Shown one piece after another: positions 19,401 to 33,110 of a stretch of DNA of 64,000 bases. Each line of letters opens with the position of its first letter. The stretch's first letter is position 1. Under the pieces are notes generated by a model, which was not told where the DNA came from, made no database searches, and was given only the letters and a program-made list of their open reading frames with translations. The DNA is from Scylla paramamosain. Lineage: Eukaryota; Arthropoda; Malacostraca; Decapoda; Portunidae. The position numbers were made by a program, and so were the translations under genes. The DNA lies in assembly GCF_035594125.1 (NCBI RefSeq), contig NW_026973748.1, forward strand, positions 62,001 through 126,000. The letters are read 5' to 3'.

Positions 19401-22400
19401 TCAAAAACACTAAAAGGCATTTTCTTCGTAAAAGTTGTTTTTCTTCCCATGTAATGTGATTGCCGTGCTTTTTAGTGCTTTATTGCCTAACACACTCAAA
19501 AACACTCAAAGACACTTTTCTGGTAATGTCATTTTTTTCCCACATAAAACTAGTTTTGCATGGAATTTGGGATTTTGGTAACTAAGAATGTAAAAAAAAC
19601 ACTCAAAATACACGCATTTAGTAAGGTTGTTCTGTTTCTTGATTAAGAGTGTTATTCATGAGTTTCAGTATTTTGGTATCTAAGAAACTTCTCCATACAG
19701 TCGAATTTTTGCATTTTTTGCCTTGTGATTCTGGTGAACTATAAAACACTCATTTTACACGTTTCTCATTATGTCCTTTTTTTTTTTCCTTATATAGAGT
19801 GCTTTGCATCCATTTTCGAGTTTCTTTTTATGTAACAAGCTCAAAAACACACAAAATATACTTTTTTGGTAATGTTATTCTATTCCTTCATATTGGTTGG
19901 TTTGTCTCCGTTTTAGCGTTTTTCTACGTAAATCTTTTAAAAGACACGTTTCCAGTAATTTTGTTTTGGATTTCCATATAGAGTGAGTTTCATATTTTTT
20001 ATCGTTTTGGTGCCTAACATGCTTTTTGGTGCGTTTTGCTTCCCAATATAGAGTGCTTTTTATCCATTTTCGCGTTTTTTGTGGGTAACAATTTCAAAAA
20101 CACTCAAAATATACCTTTTTGTTAATGTTATTCTATTTCTTCATTTTGATTAGTTTGCATCCGTTTTAGCGTTTTGTACGTAAAACACCGAAAAGACACG
20201 TTTTCAGTAATTTTGTTTTGGATTCCCATATAGATTGACTTCCTTGGATTTTATGATGTTGGTTCCTAACATGCTGAAAAACACTCATAAGACAGTTTTC
20301 TGGCAAACACATTTAATTTCCCCATATAGGTGGCTTTGCATGCAATTTAGGGGTTTGGTACATAACAGTTCGAAAAAAAATGCTAAATTTAACTTTTTTG
20401 ATAATGTTTTTATTTCACATAATTTTCTGAAATTTGCACGAATTTTGGCATTTCGGTACCTGTGAAGATGAATAAAAAAGAAAAAAATATTGTATTTTTT
20501 TTTTCATTTATTTATTGTTTCTCAATAAAGAGTGTTATTTGTGGCTTTTAGCTTTTTGGTAATTAATGAACTTAAAAACACTCATAATACTCGTTTCTCG
20601 TAATCTCCTTTCATTTCCCAAAAATAATATTCTTTGCATTTATTTAAGCGTTTTTATTGGTAACATGATCAAAAACACTCAAAATACATGTTTTTGGTAA
20701 TGTTATTCTGTTTCACCATAAAGAGTGTTTTGCATGCGTTTTAGTGTTTTGGTATATAAGGAGCTCAAAAACACATAAATGCAAGTTCTTGGTAAAAATT
20801 CGTTTTCCTCCAATGTAATGTGATTGCCCTCCTTTTTAGTGTTTTTTTTTTCTATCACGCTCAAAAACACTCAAAAGACACTTTTCTGGTAAAGTGTTTT
20901 TTTTTTCCCACAAATCTATTTTCGCATGCAATTTTGGGTTTTGATAAGAATGTGAAAAGCAATCAAAATACATGCATTTATTAAGGTTGTTATGTTTCTC
21001 AATTAGGAATGTTATTCATGAGTTTTACCATTTTTGTATCTAGGAAACCTCTCCATATACACCAGATTCTGCGTTTTTTGCCTTGCGGTTCTTTTGAACT
21101 ATAAAACAGTCATTATACACTTTTCTTGCAATGTCCTTTTCTTTCCCAATATAGAGTGCTTTGCATCAATTTTCGCGTTTTTTGTAGGTAACATGCTCAA
21201 AAACACTCAAAATATACCTTTTTAGTAACGTTTTTCTATTTCTTGATATTGGTTGCTTTGCATCCCTTTTAGAGTTTTTCTACGTAAAACACTGAGAAGA
21301 CACGTTTTCAGTAGCTTTTTTTATGAATTCCCATATAGGGTGAGTTTTGGTTTTGGTGCCTAACATGCTAAAAAACACTCAAAACACATATTTCTTGTAA
21401 GGTCGTTTAATTTCCTCATATAGGAGTCTTTGCATGCACTTTAAGGTTTGGTACATAACAGTCCGATAAAAAAAAAAACGGAAATTAACTTTTTTGATAA
21501 TACTCTTTTATCTTATGATTGCCCTGAATTTTCCCAGAATTTTGGCATCTCGGTACCTATGAATATGAATAAAAAAAAAAAAATCCTTTTTTTTTATATT
21601 TTTATTTTCTTTATTTTCTAAATATACAGTGTTATTGGTGGGTTCTAGCTTTTTGGTACTTAAGGAACTTAAAAAAAACACTCATAATACACGTTTCTTG
21701 TCATATCCTTTTGTTTCCCAAACATAATGTTCTTTGCATGTATTTAAGCGTTTTTATAGATAACAATATCAAAAACACTAAAAATACATGTTTTTGGTAA
21801 TGTTGTTCTGTTTCTCCAAAACGTTTGTTTTTGTATGCGTTTTAGCGGTTTGGTATATAAGGACCTCAAAAACACTTAAAGGCATTGGTGTTATTCCAAT
21901 GTAATATGATTGCCCTGCATTTTAGTGCTTTATTGCCTATCATGCTCAAAAACACTCAAAAGACACTCTTCTGTTAATGTCATTTTTTTCTCACATAAAG
22001 GTGGTTTTGCATGCAATTTGGGGTTTTGGTAACTAAGAATGTGAAAAGCACTCAAAATACACGCATTTAGTAAGGTTGTTCTGTTTCTCAATTAAGAGTG
22101 TTATTCATGAGTTTCAGCATTTTGGTATCTAGGAACCTTCTCCATATACAGGAGTTTTTGTGTTTTTAGCCTTTTGGTTCTTTTGAACTATAAAAACTCA
22201 TTATACACATTTCTTGGAAAGTCCTTTTGTTTTTTAATATAGAGTGCTTTGCATCAATTTTCGCGTTTTTTGTAGGTAACAAGCTCAAAAACAGAAAAAA
22301 TATACTTTTCTGGTAATGTTTTTCTATTTCTTGATATTGGTAGGTTTGCATCCGTTTTAGCGTTTTTCTACGTAAAAGAAAGAAAAAACACGTTATCAGT

Positions 22401-25400
22401 AATTTTGTTTTGGATTCTCATATAGAATGAGTTCCTTATTATTTATCGTTTTAGTGCCTAACATGCTGAAAAACACTCAAAAAACAGATTTCTGGTAAGA
22501 TCATTTAATTTCCTCATATAGGAGTCTTTGGATGCACTTTAGGGTTTGGTACATAACAGTCCGAAAAAAAAGCTAAAATTTACTTTTTTGATAATTTTTT
22601 TTTTTAACATATAATAGTCCTGAATTTTCCCAGAAATTTTGGCATCTCGGTACCTATGAAGATGAATAACAAAAAAAAAAAATCCTATTTTTTTATTTTC
22701 TTTCTTTTTTTTCTAAAAAAAGAGAGTTATTTGTGGGTTTTAGCTTTTTTGTACTTAAGGAACTTAAAGACACTTATAATACACATTTCTCAAAATGGCC
22801 TTTCGTTTCTTATGTTTCTTATGTTTCTTATGTTTACATAAGGTTTTTTGCATGTATTTAAGCGTTTTTATAGATAACATGATCAAAAACACTCAAAATA
22901 TATGTTTTTGGTAATTTTATTCTCTTTCTCCATAAAAGGTGTTTTGCATGCGTTTTAGCGTTTTCGTATGTAATGAGCTCAAAAACACTTAAAGGCAAGT
23001 TCTTGGTAAAAGTTGTTATTATTCCCATGTCATGTGATTCCCTTGCTTTTTAGTGCTTTATTGCCTAACACGGTCAATAACATTCAAAAGACACTTTTCT
23101 GGTAATATCATTTTATTCCCACATAAAGATAGTTTTGCATGGAATTTGGGGTTTTGCTAACTAAGAATGTGAAAAAAAAACTCAAAACACAGGGTTTAGT
23201 AAGGTTGTTCTATTTCTTAATTAAAAGTGTTATTCATGAGTTTCAGCATTTTGGTTTGTAAGAAACTTTTCTAATACACACATTTGGTAAGGTATTTCTG
23301 TTTGAAAATTAAAAGTGTTATTGATGAGTTTCAGCTTTTTGGTATGTAAGAACTTCTTTATGTACACGAGTTTTTGAGCTTTTTACCTTTTGGTTCTTCT
23401 CAAACTATAAAACACTCATACACGTTTCTCGTAATGTCCTCTTCTTTGCCAATATAGAGTGCTTTCCATTCATTTTTGCATTTTTTGTAGGTAACAAGCT
23501 CAAAAACACATAAAAATATATCTTTTTTGTAATGTTATTCTATTTCTTCATATTGGTTGGTTTGCATCCGTTTTAGCGTTTTTTTACGTAAATCACTGAA
23601 AAGACACGTTTTAAGTAATATTGTTCAGATTGCTGAAAAACACTCAAAAGACAGGTTTCTGGTAAAGTCGTGAAATTTCCCCATATAGGTGGATTTGCAT
23701 GCACTTCAGAGTTTGTACATAACTCGGCAAAAAAGCTAAAATTATTTTTTTTATAATGATTATTTTTTACAAAATTTCCATGAATTTTGCCAGAATTTTG
23801 GCATCTCGGTACCTATGAAGATGAATAACAAATTTTTTTTTCTCTCTATAAAGTTATTTGTAGGTTTTAGCTTTTTGGTACTTAAGGAACTTAAAAACAC
23901 TCATAATACACGATTTTCGTAATGTCCTTTCATTTTCCAAACATAGGGTTCTTTGCATGTATTTAGGCATTTTTATAGGTAACATAATCAAAAACACTCA
24001 AAATACATGTTGCTGGTAATGTTATTATGTTTCTCCATAATGGGTGTTTTGCAAGCGTTTTAGCGTTTTGGTATGTAAGAAGCTCAAAAATACGTAAAGG
24101 CAGGTTCTTGATAAAAGTTGGTTTTATTCCCATATAATGTGATTGCCCTCCTTTTTAGTGCTTTAGTGCCTATCACGCTCAAAAACACTCAAAAGACACT
24201 TTTTTAGGTAATGTCATTTTTTTCCCACATAAAGCTAGTTTCGCATGGAATTTTTGGTTTTGGTAACTAAGAATGTGAAAAGCACTCAAAATACATGCAT
24301 TTCGTAAGGTTTTTCTGTATTCTTAATTAAGAGTGTTATTTCTGAGTTTCACCATTTTGGTATATAAGAAACTTCTCCATATACACCGAGTTTTGCGATT
24401 TTTGCCTTGTGGCTGTTGTGAAACTATAAAACACTCATTATACACGTTTCTCGTAATGTCCTTTTGTATCCCAATATAGAGTGCTTTCCATCCATTTTCG
24501 CGTTTTTTGAAGGTAAGAAGCTCAAAAACACTCAAAATATACCTTTTTGGTAATGTTATTCTCCATATTCGTTGGTTTGCATCCGATTTAGCGTTTTTCT
24601 ACGTAAAACACTGAAATGACACTTTTCAGTAATTTTGTGATGGATTCCCACATTTAGTGACTTCCATATTACTTATCGTTTTGGTGCCTAACATGCTGAA
24701 AAAAAAAAAAACACAAAAGACAGGTTTCTGGTAAGGTCGTTTAATTTCCCCATATAGGTGGCTTTGCATGCACTTTAGGGTTTGGTAAATAACAGTCCGA
24801 AAAAAAAAGCTAAAATTAACTCTTTTTCATAATGTTCTTTTTTCACATAATTTCCCTGAATTTTGGCAGAATTTTAGCATCTCGGTACCTATGAAGATGA
24901 ATAAAAAAAAATCTTATTTTTTTATTTTTTTATTTTTTTATTTTTTTTCTCTATAAATAGTGTTATTTGTGGGTTTTAGCTTTTTGGTACTTAAAGAACT
25001 TAAAAACACTCATAATACACGTTTCTCGAAATGTCCTTTCGTTTCCCAAACATAAGATTCTTTGCATGTATTTAAGCGTTTTTATAGGTAACATGATCAA
25101 AAACACTCAAAATACATGTTTTTGGTAATGTTATTCTGTTTCTAAATAAAGGGTGTTTTGCATGCGTTTTAGCGTTTTGGTATATAAGGAGCTCAAAAAC
25201 ACTTAGAAAAAACACTTGGTAAAAGTTGATTTTATTCCCATGTAATGTGATTGCTCTGATTTTTAGTGCTTTATCGCCTATCATGCAATCACACTTAAAA
25301 GACACTTTTCTGGTAATGTCATTTTTTCTCCCACATAAAGCTACTTTCACATAAAATTTGGGGTTTTGGTAACTAAGAATGTAAAAAATACTCAAAATAC

Positions 25401-28400
25401 ACGCATTTGGTAAGGTTGTTCTGTCTCTCAATTAATAGTGTTATTCAGGAGTTTCACCATTTTGGTATCTAAGAAACTTCTCCATATATACGAGTTTTTG
25501 CGTTTTTTGCCTTGTGCTTCTTGAAAATCTATAAAACATTCATTATACACGTTTCTCGTAATGTCCTTTTGTTAACCAATATAGAGAGCTTTCCATCCAT
25601 TTTCGCGTTTTTTTTTTTTTTTGTAAAAAGCTCAAAAATACTCAAAATATACCTTTTTGGTAAACTTATTCTATTTTTTTCATGTTGGCTGGTTTGCATC
25701 CGTTTTAGCATTTTTCTACTTGAAACACGGAAAAGACACGTTTTCAGTAATTTGTTTTGGATTCCCAAATAGAATGAATTCCATATTGTTAATTGTTTTG
25801 GTGACTAACAAGCTGAAAAACACTAGAAACACAGGTTTCTCGTAAAGTCGTTTAATTTCCCCATATAGTTGGCTTTGCATGCAATTTAGGGTTTTGTGCA
25901 TAACAGTCCGAAAAAAAAGCTAAAATGAACTTTTTTGATAATGTTCTTTTTTCATATAATTTCCCTGAATTTTGCCAGAATTTTGTGATCTCGGTACCTA
26001 TGAAGAAGAATAACAAAAAAAAAATCCTATTTATTTATTTACTTTTTTCTTCTCTATAAATAGGTTTTAGCTTTTTGGTACTTATGGAACTTAAAAAGAC
26101 TCATAATACACGTTTCTCCTAATGTCCTTTCGTTTCCCAGACATAGGGTTTTTTGCATTTACTAAAGCGTTATTAGAGGTAACATGATCAAAAACTCTCA
26201 AAATACATGTTTTTGGTAATGTTAATCTGTTTCTCCATAAAGGGTGTTTTGCATGCGTTTTAGCGTTTTGGTATATAAGGAGCTCAAAAACACTTAAATT
26301 CAAGTTCTTGGTAAAAGATAGTTTTATTCCCATGTAATGTGATTGCCCTCCTTTTTAGTGCTTTATTGCCTAACACGCTCAAAAACACTCAAAAGACACT
26401 TTTCTGGTAATGTCATTTTTTTTTACCACATAAAGCTAGTTTTGCATGCAATTTGAGGTTTTGGTAACTAAGAATGTGAAAAACAGTCAAAATACACGCA
26501 TATCGTAAGGTTGTTCTGTATTCTCAATTAAGAGTGTTATTCCTCAGTTTCAGCATTTTGGTATCTAAGAAACTTATCCATATACACGAGTTTTTTTCGT
26601 TTTTTGCCTTGTGGTTCTTGTGAAACTATAAAACACTCATAATGCAAGTTTCTCGGAATGTCCTTTTGTATCTCAATATAGAGTGCTTTCTATCCATTTT
26701 CGCGTTTTTTGTAGATAAGAAACTCAAAAACACTGAAAATATACCTTTTTTTGGTAATGTTATTCTGTTTCTTCATATTCGTTGGTTTGCATCCGTTTTA
26801 GTGTTTTTCTACGTAAAACACTGAAAAGACACTTTTTCAGTAATTTTGTGATGGATTCCCATATTGAGTGACTTCCATATTATATATCGTTTTGGTGCCT
26901 AACATGCTGAAAAACACTCAAAAGACAGGTTTCTCGTAAAGTCGTTTAATTTCCTCATATAGGTGGCTTTGCATGCACTTTAGGGTTTGGTACATAACAG
27001 TCCGAAAAAAAAGCTGAAATTAACTATTTTTCATAATGTTCTTTTTTCACATAATTTTCCTGAATTTTGCCAGAATTTTTGCATCTTGGTACCTATGAAG
27101 ATGAATAACAAAAAAAAAAAATAATAATAAATTCCTATCTTTTTATTAATTAATTTTTTTTTCTTTTTCTATAAACAGTGTTATTTATGGGTTATAGCTA
27201 AATGGTACTTAAAGAACTTAAAAATACTGGTAATACATGTTTCTCGAAATGCCCTTTAATTTCCCAAACAAAAGGTTCTTTGCATGTATTTAAGAGTTTT
27301 TACAGGTAACATGATCAAAAACAATCAAAATACGTGTTTTTGGTAATGTTATTCTCTTTCTCCATAAAGGGTGTTTTGCATTCGTTTTAGCGTTTTGGAA
27401 TATAGGGAGCTCAAAAACACTTAAAAGCAAGTTGTTAGTAAAAGTTAGCTTTATTCCCATGTAATGTGATTGCCCTGCTTTTTAGTGCTTTATTGCCTAT
27501 CATGCTAAAAAAAAAAAAAAAAATTTAAAAGACACTTTTCTGGTAGTAATTTTTTTTCCAACATATAGCTACTTTCACATAAAATTTGGGGTTTTGGTAA
27601 CTAAGAATGTGAAAAACACTCAAAATACACGCATTTAGTAAGGTTGTTCTGTTTCTCAATTTAGAGTGTTATTCAGGAGTTTCAGCATTTTGGTATCTAA
27701 GAAACTTCTCCATATATATGAGTTTTTGCGTTTGTTGCCTTGTGATTCTTGAGAATCTATAAAACACTCATTATACACGTTTCTCGTAATGTCCTTTTGT
27801 TAACCAATAGAGAAAGAGAAAAAACCACAAAAGACAGGTTTCTCGTAAAGTCGTTTAATTTCCCCATATAGTTGGCTTCACATGTACTTCATGGTTTGGT
27901 ACATAACAGTCCGAAAAAAAAGCTAAAATTAACTTTTTCGATAATGTTCTTTTTGCACATAATTTCCCTGAATTTTGCCAGAATTTTGGCATCTCAGTAC
28001 CTATGAAGAGGAAGAACAAAAAAAAAAAGAATCCTATTTTTTAATTATTTCTTTATTTTTTCTCTATAAAGAGGTTTTAGCTTTTTGGTACTTATGGAAC
28101 TTAAAAACACATAATACACGTTTCTCATAATGTCCTTTCGTTTCCCAGACATAGGGTTCTTTGCATGTATTTAAGCGTTTTTAGAAATAACATGATCAAA
28201 AACACTCAAAATAAATGTTTTTGGTAATGTTAATCTGTTTCTCCGTAAAGGGTGTTTTGCATGTGTTTTAGCGTTTTGGTATATAAGGAGTTAAAAAACA
28301 CTTAAAAGTTGGTTTTATTCCCTGATTACCCTCCTTTTTAGTGCTTTATTGCCTAACTCTCTCAAAAACCCTCAAAAGATACTTTTCTGGTAATGTCATT

Positions 28401-30936
28401 TTTTTTCCCACATAAAGCTAGTTTCGCATGCAATTTGGGGTTCTAATAACTAAGAATATGAAAAACACTCAAAATACACGCATTTAGTAATGTTATTCTG
28501 TTTTTTAATGAAGTGTTATTCAGGAGTTTCAGCATTTTGGTATCTAAGAAACTTCTCCATATACACTAGTTTTTGCGTTTTTTGCTTCGTGGTTCTTGTG
28601 AAACTTTAAAATACTCATTATACACGTTTCTCGTAATGGATGCTTTGCATCCATTTTCACGTTTTTTTTTTTGGGGTCACAAGCTCAAAAATACTTAAAA
28701 TATACCTTTTTGGTAATGTTATTCTATTTCTTCACATTGGTCTGTTTGCATCCGTTTTAGCGTTTTTTTACGTAAAACACTGAAAAGACACGTTTTCAGT
28801 AATTTTGTTTTGGATTCCCATATAGAGTGACTGCCATATTATTTATCGTTTTGGTGCCTAATATGCTGAAGACAGTTTGTAAAGTCGTTTAATTTCCCCA
28901 TATAGATGGCTTTGCATGCACTTTAGGGTTTTGTACATAACAGTCCGAAAAAAAAAGCTAAAATTAACTTTTTCGATAATGTTCTTTTATCCACATAATT
29001 TCCCTGAATTTTAACAGAATTTTGGCATCTTGGTACCTCTGAAGATAAATAACAAAAAAAAATATATTTTCTTTTATTTTATTTTTTTTTTTTTTTTATT
29101 GTTTTTTTTTTGTTTATTTCTTCATAAAGAGTGTTATTTGTGGGCTTTAGCTTTTTGGTATTTAAGTAACTTAAAAACACTTATAATACATGTTTCTCGT
29201 AATGTCCTTTCGTTTCCCAAACATAGGATTCTTTGCCTGTATTTAAGCGTTTATTTTTATTTATTGTTTTTTTTTTTTTTTTTGTTTCTTCATAAAGAGT
29301 GTTATTTGTGGGCTTTAGCTTTTTGGTATTTAAGTAACTTAAAAACACTTATAATACATGTTTCTCGTAATGTCCTTTCGTTTCCCAAACATAGGATTCT
29401 TTGCCTGTATTTAAGCGTTTTTATAGGTAACATGATCAAAAACACTCAAGATACATGTTTTTTGTAATGTTTTTGTTTTTCTCCATAAAGGATTTTTTGC
29501 ATTTGTTTTACCGTTTTGGTATGTAATGAGCTCAAAAACATTTAACGGCAAGTTCTTGGTAAAAGTTTTTTTATTCACATGTAATGTGATTGCCCTTCTT
29601 TTAAGTACTTTATTGCCTAACACGCTCATAAACACTGAAAAAAAAATTTTCTGGCAATATAATTTTTTCCCCACATAAACCTAGTTTCGCATGCAATTTC
29701 GTGTTTTGGTGACAAAGAATGTGAAAAACACACAAAATACACGCATTTGGTAAGATTGTTCCGTATCTCAATCAAGAGTGTTATTCTTGAGTTTCAGCAT
29801 TTTGGTATCTAAGAAACTTTTGCCTTGTGGTTGTTGTGAAACTATAAAACACTCATTATACAGGTTTCTTGTAATGTCCTTTTGTTTCCCAATATAGAGT
29901 GCTTTGCATCCATTTTCGCGTTTTTTGTAGGTAACAGGCTCAAAAACACTCAAAATATACCTTTTTGGCAATGTTATTCTATTTCTTCATATTGGTTTGT
30001 TTGCATCCGTTTTAGCGTGTTTCTACGTAAAACACTGAAAAGACAAGTGTTAAGTGATTTTGTTTTGGATTCCCATATAGAGTGACTTCCATATTATTTA
30101 TTGTTTTGGTGCCTAACATGCTGAAAAACACTCAAAAGACAGGTTTCTGGTAAAGTCGTTTAATTTCCTATAGAGGTGGCTTTGCATGCAATTTAGGTTT
30201 TGGTACATAACTGTCCGAAAAAAAAGCTAAAATGAACTTTTTTTGATAATGTTCTTTTTTCCATATAATTTCCCTGAATTTTACCAGAATTTTGGCATCT
30301 CGGTACATATGAAGAAGAATAACAAAAAAAAAAAGGAATATTCTTTTTTTTCTCTATAAAGAGTGTTATTTGTGGATTTTAGCTTTTTGGTGCTTAAGGA
30401 ATTTAATAATATTCATAATACACGTTTCACGTAATGTCCTTTCGTTTCCCAAACATAGGGTTCTTTCCATGTATTTAAGCGTTTTTATAGGTAACTTAAT
30501 CAAAAACACTCAAAATACATGTTTTTGGTAATGTTATTCCGTTTCTTCATAAAGGGTGTTTTGCATGCGTTTTAGTGTGTTGGTATGTTAGGAGCTCAAA
30601 AACACTTAAAGGCAAGTTCTTGGTAAAAGTTGGTTTTCTTCCCATGTAATGTGATTGCCTTGCTTTTTAGTGCTTTATTGCCTAACACGCTCAAAAACAC
30701 TCAAAAGACATTTTTCTGGAAATGTCTTTTTTTTTCTTTCCACATAAAGCTAGTTTCGTATGCAATTTGGGGTTTTTGTAACCAAGAATGTGAAAACACT
30801 CAAAATACACGCATTTCTCAATTAAGAGTGTTATTCATGAGTTTCAGGGTTTTGGTATCTAAGAATCTCAAATACACTTATAATGCACGTTTTTCGTAAA
30901 GTCCCTTTTTTTCCTCATTTAGGGTGCTTTGCATGC
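19401..30936 (+). repeat. Satellite array, forward block 3
   Basis: The longest uninterrupted forward stretch. The HOR landmark falls near 20455, 21550, 22648, 23806, 24884, 25994, 27087, 27998, 29028 and 30299. The HOR at 23.83-24.92 kb shows the eleven-monomer layout clearly, each monomer beginning near a GTAATGT, GTAAGG or ATAATGTTC. The 27087-27998 unit is short because about 0.2-0.3 kb is missing near 27812. The join CATGCTTTTTGGTGCG near 20018 recurs near 41282, 47140 and 52758, so the region after 19.1 kb is an older relative of the 5.86-kb units. A small TTTCTTATG triplication lies at 22805-22833. No gene is seen. Confidence 0.92.
29121..29424 (+). repeat. 168-bp local tandem duplication inside one HOR
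   Basis: TTCATAAAGAGTGTTATTTG and the following roughly 130 bp, through ATTCTTTGCCTGTATTTAAG, occur twice with no difference that I can see, starting at 29121 and 29289. The copies are separated by a T-rich linker. This linker also precedes the first copy, so unequal pairing at the poly-T is a plausible origin. Confidence 0.9.
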
Positions 30937-30945
30937 ACCCTAAAT
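30917..30945. other. 11-bp inverted repeat at the satellite/CR1-relic junction
   Basis: ATTTAGGGTGC (30917-30927, satellite side) and GCACCCTAAAT (30935-30945, element side) are exact reverse complements around a 7-base loop TTTGCAT. The junction of satellite and retrotransposon relic lies inside this hairpin. Confidence 0.85.
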
Positions 30946-31680
30946 TTACTAACAACACTACTAATTCCACTATCCAAGTCATTGACATATATTACAAACA
31001 ACATCGGCCCTAATACTAATAATCCCTTTGTCACCCCACTAATTACTTGACCCCACTCGGATTTAGAGCCGCTTGGCCATGACGTTATCCAGATTACTTA
31101 TAACCTTTTTCCAGTTCTTAAATACTGTGGAATATATTTCATCTGGTCCTGGTGACTTGAACTTTTCAGCTTATCTATCTCCTGTTCCACTATCTCTTTA
31201 GTTATGGTAATATCTGTCAGCTTCTCATTTTCTTCTACTCTGAATATCTTGTCACTATTCGGCAAATCCTGCATGTTTTCCTGGGCAAAGACAGTTAAAA
31301 AATACTCGTTCACAATTTTACTAATCTCCTCCCAACAACTAAGCAGGTCCCATTCTGCTGTCTTTAAGGAACTATTGTTTCTCTATTCTTCGTCTTATAT
31401 GCCTGATAAAATCCCTTGGGGTCCCTCTTCGCTTGGCTTTAATTCATAACTATTTTAAGCTTTCCTTGTTAAACTCCTGACTTTTCTAATTCATTAATTC
31501 ATTTCAAATTCCTTAAAACCACTTCCCCTGTCTTTAATCTCATATATACTTCTCTTTCGCCCTATGTAATGTTTTAACCTCTGTCATCCATTTATGATCA
31601 TTTTTCTGCGATCTTATTCTTGTGTAAGGGATATTCCCTAACTGTCCTGAATGTAATTTATCAACGAAATATTTATTTCG
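30937..31680 (-). mobile_element. Relic of a different CR1/L2-like non-LTR retrotransposon
   Basis: A 0.74-kb island with no satellite monomers. On the minus strand it reads, in order: a stretch containing DKLHSGQLGNIPY and NDHKWMTEVKTLHRAKEKYI (about 31540-31680); a stretch around 31098-31313 containing NEYFLTVFAQENMQ and DITITKEIVEQEIDKLKSS; and near 30950-31040 ISGV, LGPMLFVIYVNDLDSGI and VSKF. This order matches the linker, the region before the polymerase, and the [17 protein letters not shown] block of CR1-type reverse transcriptases. The palm region between the last two pieces is deleted. It is not a copy of the element at 9.2 or 56.1 kb. Confidence 0.82.
30950..31680 (-). pseudogene. 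Degraded reverse transcriptase fragment (CR1-like)
   Basis: Coding remnant of the CR1-like relic. The best open stretch is 31098-31313 (71 codons). A frame shift lies within the conserved region before the fingers: the frame in use reads SSSHQDQMKYIP, while the neighbouring frame reads SPGPDEIYSTVF, the recognisable family motif. After that a deletion removes the part carrying the first catalytic Asp, and the frame resumes near ISGV...LGPMLFVIYVND. A stop follows KEKYI upstream. No catalytic YADD is left, because the element is cut off at VSKF, just before where FADD would be expected. The island is clearly non-functional. Confidence 0.8.
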
Positions 31681-33110
31681 CTTCTCTATAAAGGGTGTTT
31701 TGCTTGAGTTTTAGCGTTTCTGTACATAAGAACCTTTAAAACACGTTTTTAGTAATGTTATTTTGTATTCCTTTATGGAGCGCTTTCCATGCTTTTCAGC
31801 GTTTTGGTGTCTAACACGTTGAAAAACACTCAAAAGACACGTTGATGAAAATGTCGTTTCGTTTCCCGATAAAGGGGGCTTCCAATGCATTTTGTCTTTT
31901 GGTACTTAACAATATGAAAAAAAAAGTTTAAGTAAAAGTTTTCGGTTGAGTTATTTTTCCATATAAAGTTCTAATCATGTGTTTTTGAGTCTGGGTACCT
32001 AAAAAGCTCAAAATCTCTCATAATACACTTTTCTCGTAATGTCCTTTCTTTTCTCCATGAAGGATGCTTTGCGTGTAATTTGGCACTTTTATACTTAACA
32101 AGCACAAAAACAATCAAAATACAAGTTTTTGATAATGCTAATTTGTTTCTCCGTAAAGGTTATTTTGCATGCTTCTCTGCGATTTCGGATGTAAGAAGGT
32201 GAAAAACACTCTAAAGATACTTTCTTGGTAATGTTATTTTATATTGCCAAATAGGGTGCTTTCAATGCTTTTTAGCATTTTGATTCCTAACACTCAAGTA
32301 AACACTCAAAAGACACGTTTCCTGTAATATAGTTTTGCTTCTTCATATAGGGATCTGCATGCATTATGATGTTTTGCTACATAATGTGAAAAACGCTCAA
32401 AATAAAGATTTTAGGTAATGTTGCTCTTTTTCTCTATATAGGGTGCTATTCATCCTTTTTAGCCTTTTGGTACTTAGGAAGCTTACTTAGGAAGCTCAGA
32501 AACACAAATAAAACTTGTTTCTCCAAACGTCTTTCCATTTCCCCATAAAGATTGCTTTGTATGTATTTTGACGTTTTGGTACATAAAAAGGAAAAAAAAA
32601 ACACAAAAAAACGTTTTTGGTGATGTTCTGTTTCTCTATTAAGAGATATATAATATATTTAATTTTCATTCAGGCGGTTTAGTGTTTGGTACCTAAGAGA
32701 CTGAAAACTCTGATAATACACGTTTCTCGTAATGTCCTATCGTTTCTTCATACAGGGTGCTTTAAATGCATTTTTAAGATGATGTACGTAACAGACTCAA
32801 AAAGACTCAAAATACACGTTTTTGGTAAGGTTTTTTTGTTTGGTAAGATTATTCGTGTTTGTTGCACGCGTTTTAGCGTTTTGGAACGTAAAAAAGACAT
32901 GCTTATTATTTTGCATTTCTATATAAGGTGCTTTCCATGCTATTTAGCGTTTTCGTGCCTAACACGCGGAAAAACACATAAAAACACATTTCTTACATTG
33001 TTGTTTAATTTTCTCGTATAGCGATTAAGCATTATGGTGTTTTGCTACCTGACAATGTGAAAAACATTCAAATTACACGATTTTGGTAATGTTTTTTTTC
33101 TTTCTCCATT
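31681..33110 (+). repeat. Highly diverged satellite monomers
   Basis: Forward-orientation monomers that keep the basic plan (GTAATGTT, AAAGGGTG..TTTTGCATG, TTTAGCGTTTTGG, AAAAACACTCAAAAGACACG) but differ from each other and from the HOR types far more than monomers elsewhere. They cannot be assigned to the eleven-monomer order, and no HOR landmark occurs here. The stretch adjoins the old CR1-like relic. It resembles the unhomogenised monomeric DNA seen at the edges of HOR arrays in other satellites. A small ACTTAGGAAGCT duplication lies near 32468-32494. No gene is seen. Confidence 0.82.
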
